Positions 63,795 to 64,000 of a stretch of 64,000 bases of DNA are shown here, piece after piece. Source of the stretch: MSPOR6 sp964652195 (GTDB lineage Bacteria > Poribacteria > WGA-4E > WGA-3G); assembly GCA_964652195.1 (NCBI GenBank), contig CAZZBB010000074.1:67248-131247 (forward strand), written 5' to 3'. Numbering within the stretch: the stretch's first letter is position 1; each line of letters starts with the position of its first letter. The notes beneath the pieces were generated by a model. That model was not told where the DNA came from and made no database searches. It was given only the letters and a program-made list of their open reading frames with translations. The position numbers and the translations under genes are program-made.

Positions 63795-63952
63795 CCATCC
63801 ATATATAAAAGGTAGTTTATCTTCTGATAAAGTTATATATTTAGCAGTAGAATCAAATAATACTAGTACTTAGTCAAAAATAGTTTGATAGTTTATTTTG
63901 AAAATGGTATCCTTAGACTCAAGACAATTATTCAATTACTTTGGAGTCTATT

Positions 63953-64000
63953 ATGCCAGCCAAACAATATCAAGTTATACTCGATCAATGTCAACGAGAT
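63953..64000 (+). CDS. IS630-family transposase, 5' end only (runs off window)
   Basis: Sixteen codons reading MPAKQYQVILDQCQRD, close to the usual MPAK(K/R)Y-x-V start of IS630 transposases. GGAG is seven bases before the ATG, and AGACTC/GAGTCT arms flank the leader (63915-63948). Too short for certainty. Confidence 0.55.
   Translation, partial: MPAKQYQVILDQCQRD

Noticed and set aside
61922..64000. One IS630 element split by the HEPN and nuclease genes
   Set aside because: The C-terminal piece lies upstream of the N-terminal start on the same strand, so they must be two copies.
1..64000. tRNA or rRNA genes
   Set aside because: No cloverleaf-like T-arm/CCA patterns or rRNA core sequences noticed on either strand; a tRNAscan-SE run would settle it.

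Overview
The window is AT-rich bacterial chromosome (roughly a third G+C by eye) with clear Shine-Dalgarno sites, several TTG/GTG starts and near-consensus sigma-70 type promoters. The gene set suggests a PVC-like or Poribacteria-like heterotroph: a DUF1501 protein paired with a planctomycete-type cytochrome/DUF1549/DUF1553 protein, five Gfo/Idh/MocA oxidoreductases, a ThuA-like gene, DUF4432 and DUF6785-like proteins, and a long WD40 protein. The lineage is inferred from content only; there is no rRNA and no tRNA was recognised.

Layout. 1-14.7 kb: the 3' end of malate synthase G, then scattered catabolic and housekeeping genes (amidohydrolase, lipoprotein, gamma-glutamylcyclotransferase, Mrp ATPase, frameshifted ThuA-like gene, three Gfo/Idh/MocA proteins, ABM monooxygenase, THUMP methyltransferase, two-domain esterase-like protein, class III CoA-transferase). 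15-16.5 kb: a WD40 protein built from nearly identical 126-bp units. 16.5-18.4 kb: a gene-free repeat field. 18.4-29.7 kb: a tetrapyrrole cluster, all on +: two secreted paralogues, hemB, hemL, a polyprenyl diphosphate synthase, a precorrin-2 dehydrogenase with a duplicated Rossmann domain, a CcsA/HemX-like membrane protein, hemA, hemC and a cobA-hemD fusion. Together these genes carry glutamyl-tRNA to uroporphyrinogen III and on to precorrin-2/siroheme. 29.7-34.2 kb: the DUF1501 and cytochrome pair. 34.5-38.2 kb: a heterodimeric ABC exporter. 38-52 kb: DNA alkylation repair protein, a membrane protein overlapping an archaeal-type phosphopantothenate synthetase, a TPR protein, VOC protein, two more Gfo/Idh/MocA proteins, DUF58, a large secreted protein, DUF4432 and a MetE-like protein.

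52.3-53.5 kb is a second repeat field that is a degenerate inverted copy of the 16.7-18.4 kb field. 53.5-64 kb is a defence island. A minus-strand run encodes, in transcription order, a TIR-domain protein, a type III Mod methyltransferase, a type III Res helicase-nuclease and a DUF262 protein. Beyond it lie a decayed PD-(D/E)XK nuclease, an ApeA-like HEPN protein, an IS630-family remnant and the start of a second IS630-like transposase at the right edge.

The best candidates for something new are the TIR-Mod-Res(-DUF262) operon, the ApeA-like gene whose 5' end may have been cut by an insertion sequence, the precorrin-2 dehydrogenase with a dead second copy of its own Rossmann domain, the archaeal-type CoA enzyme, and several families of dispersed, mostly palindromic repeats including a MITE-like element.
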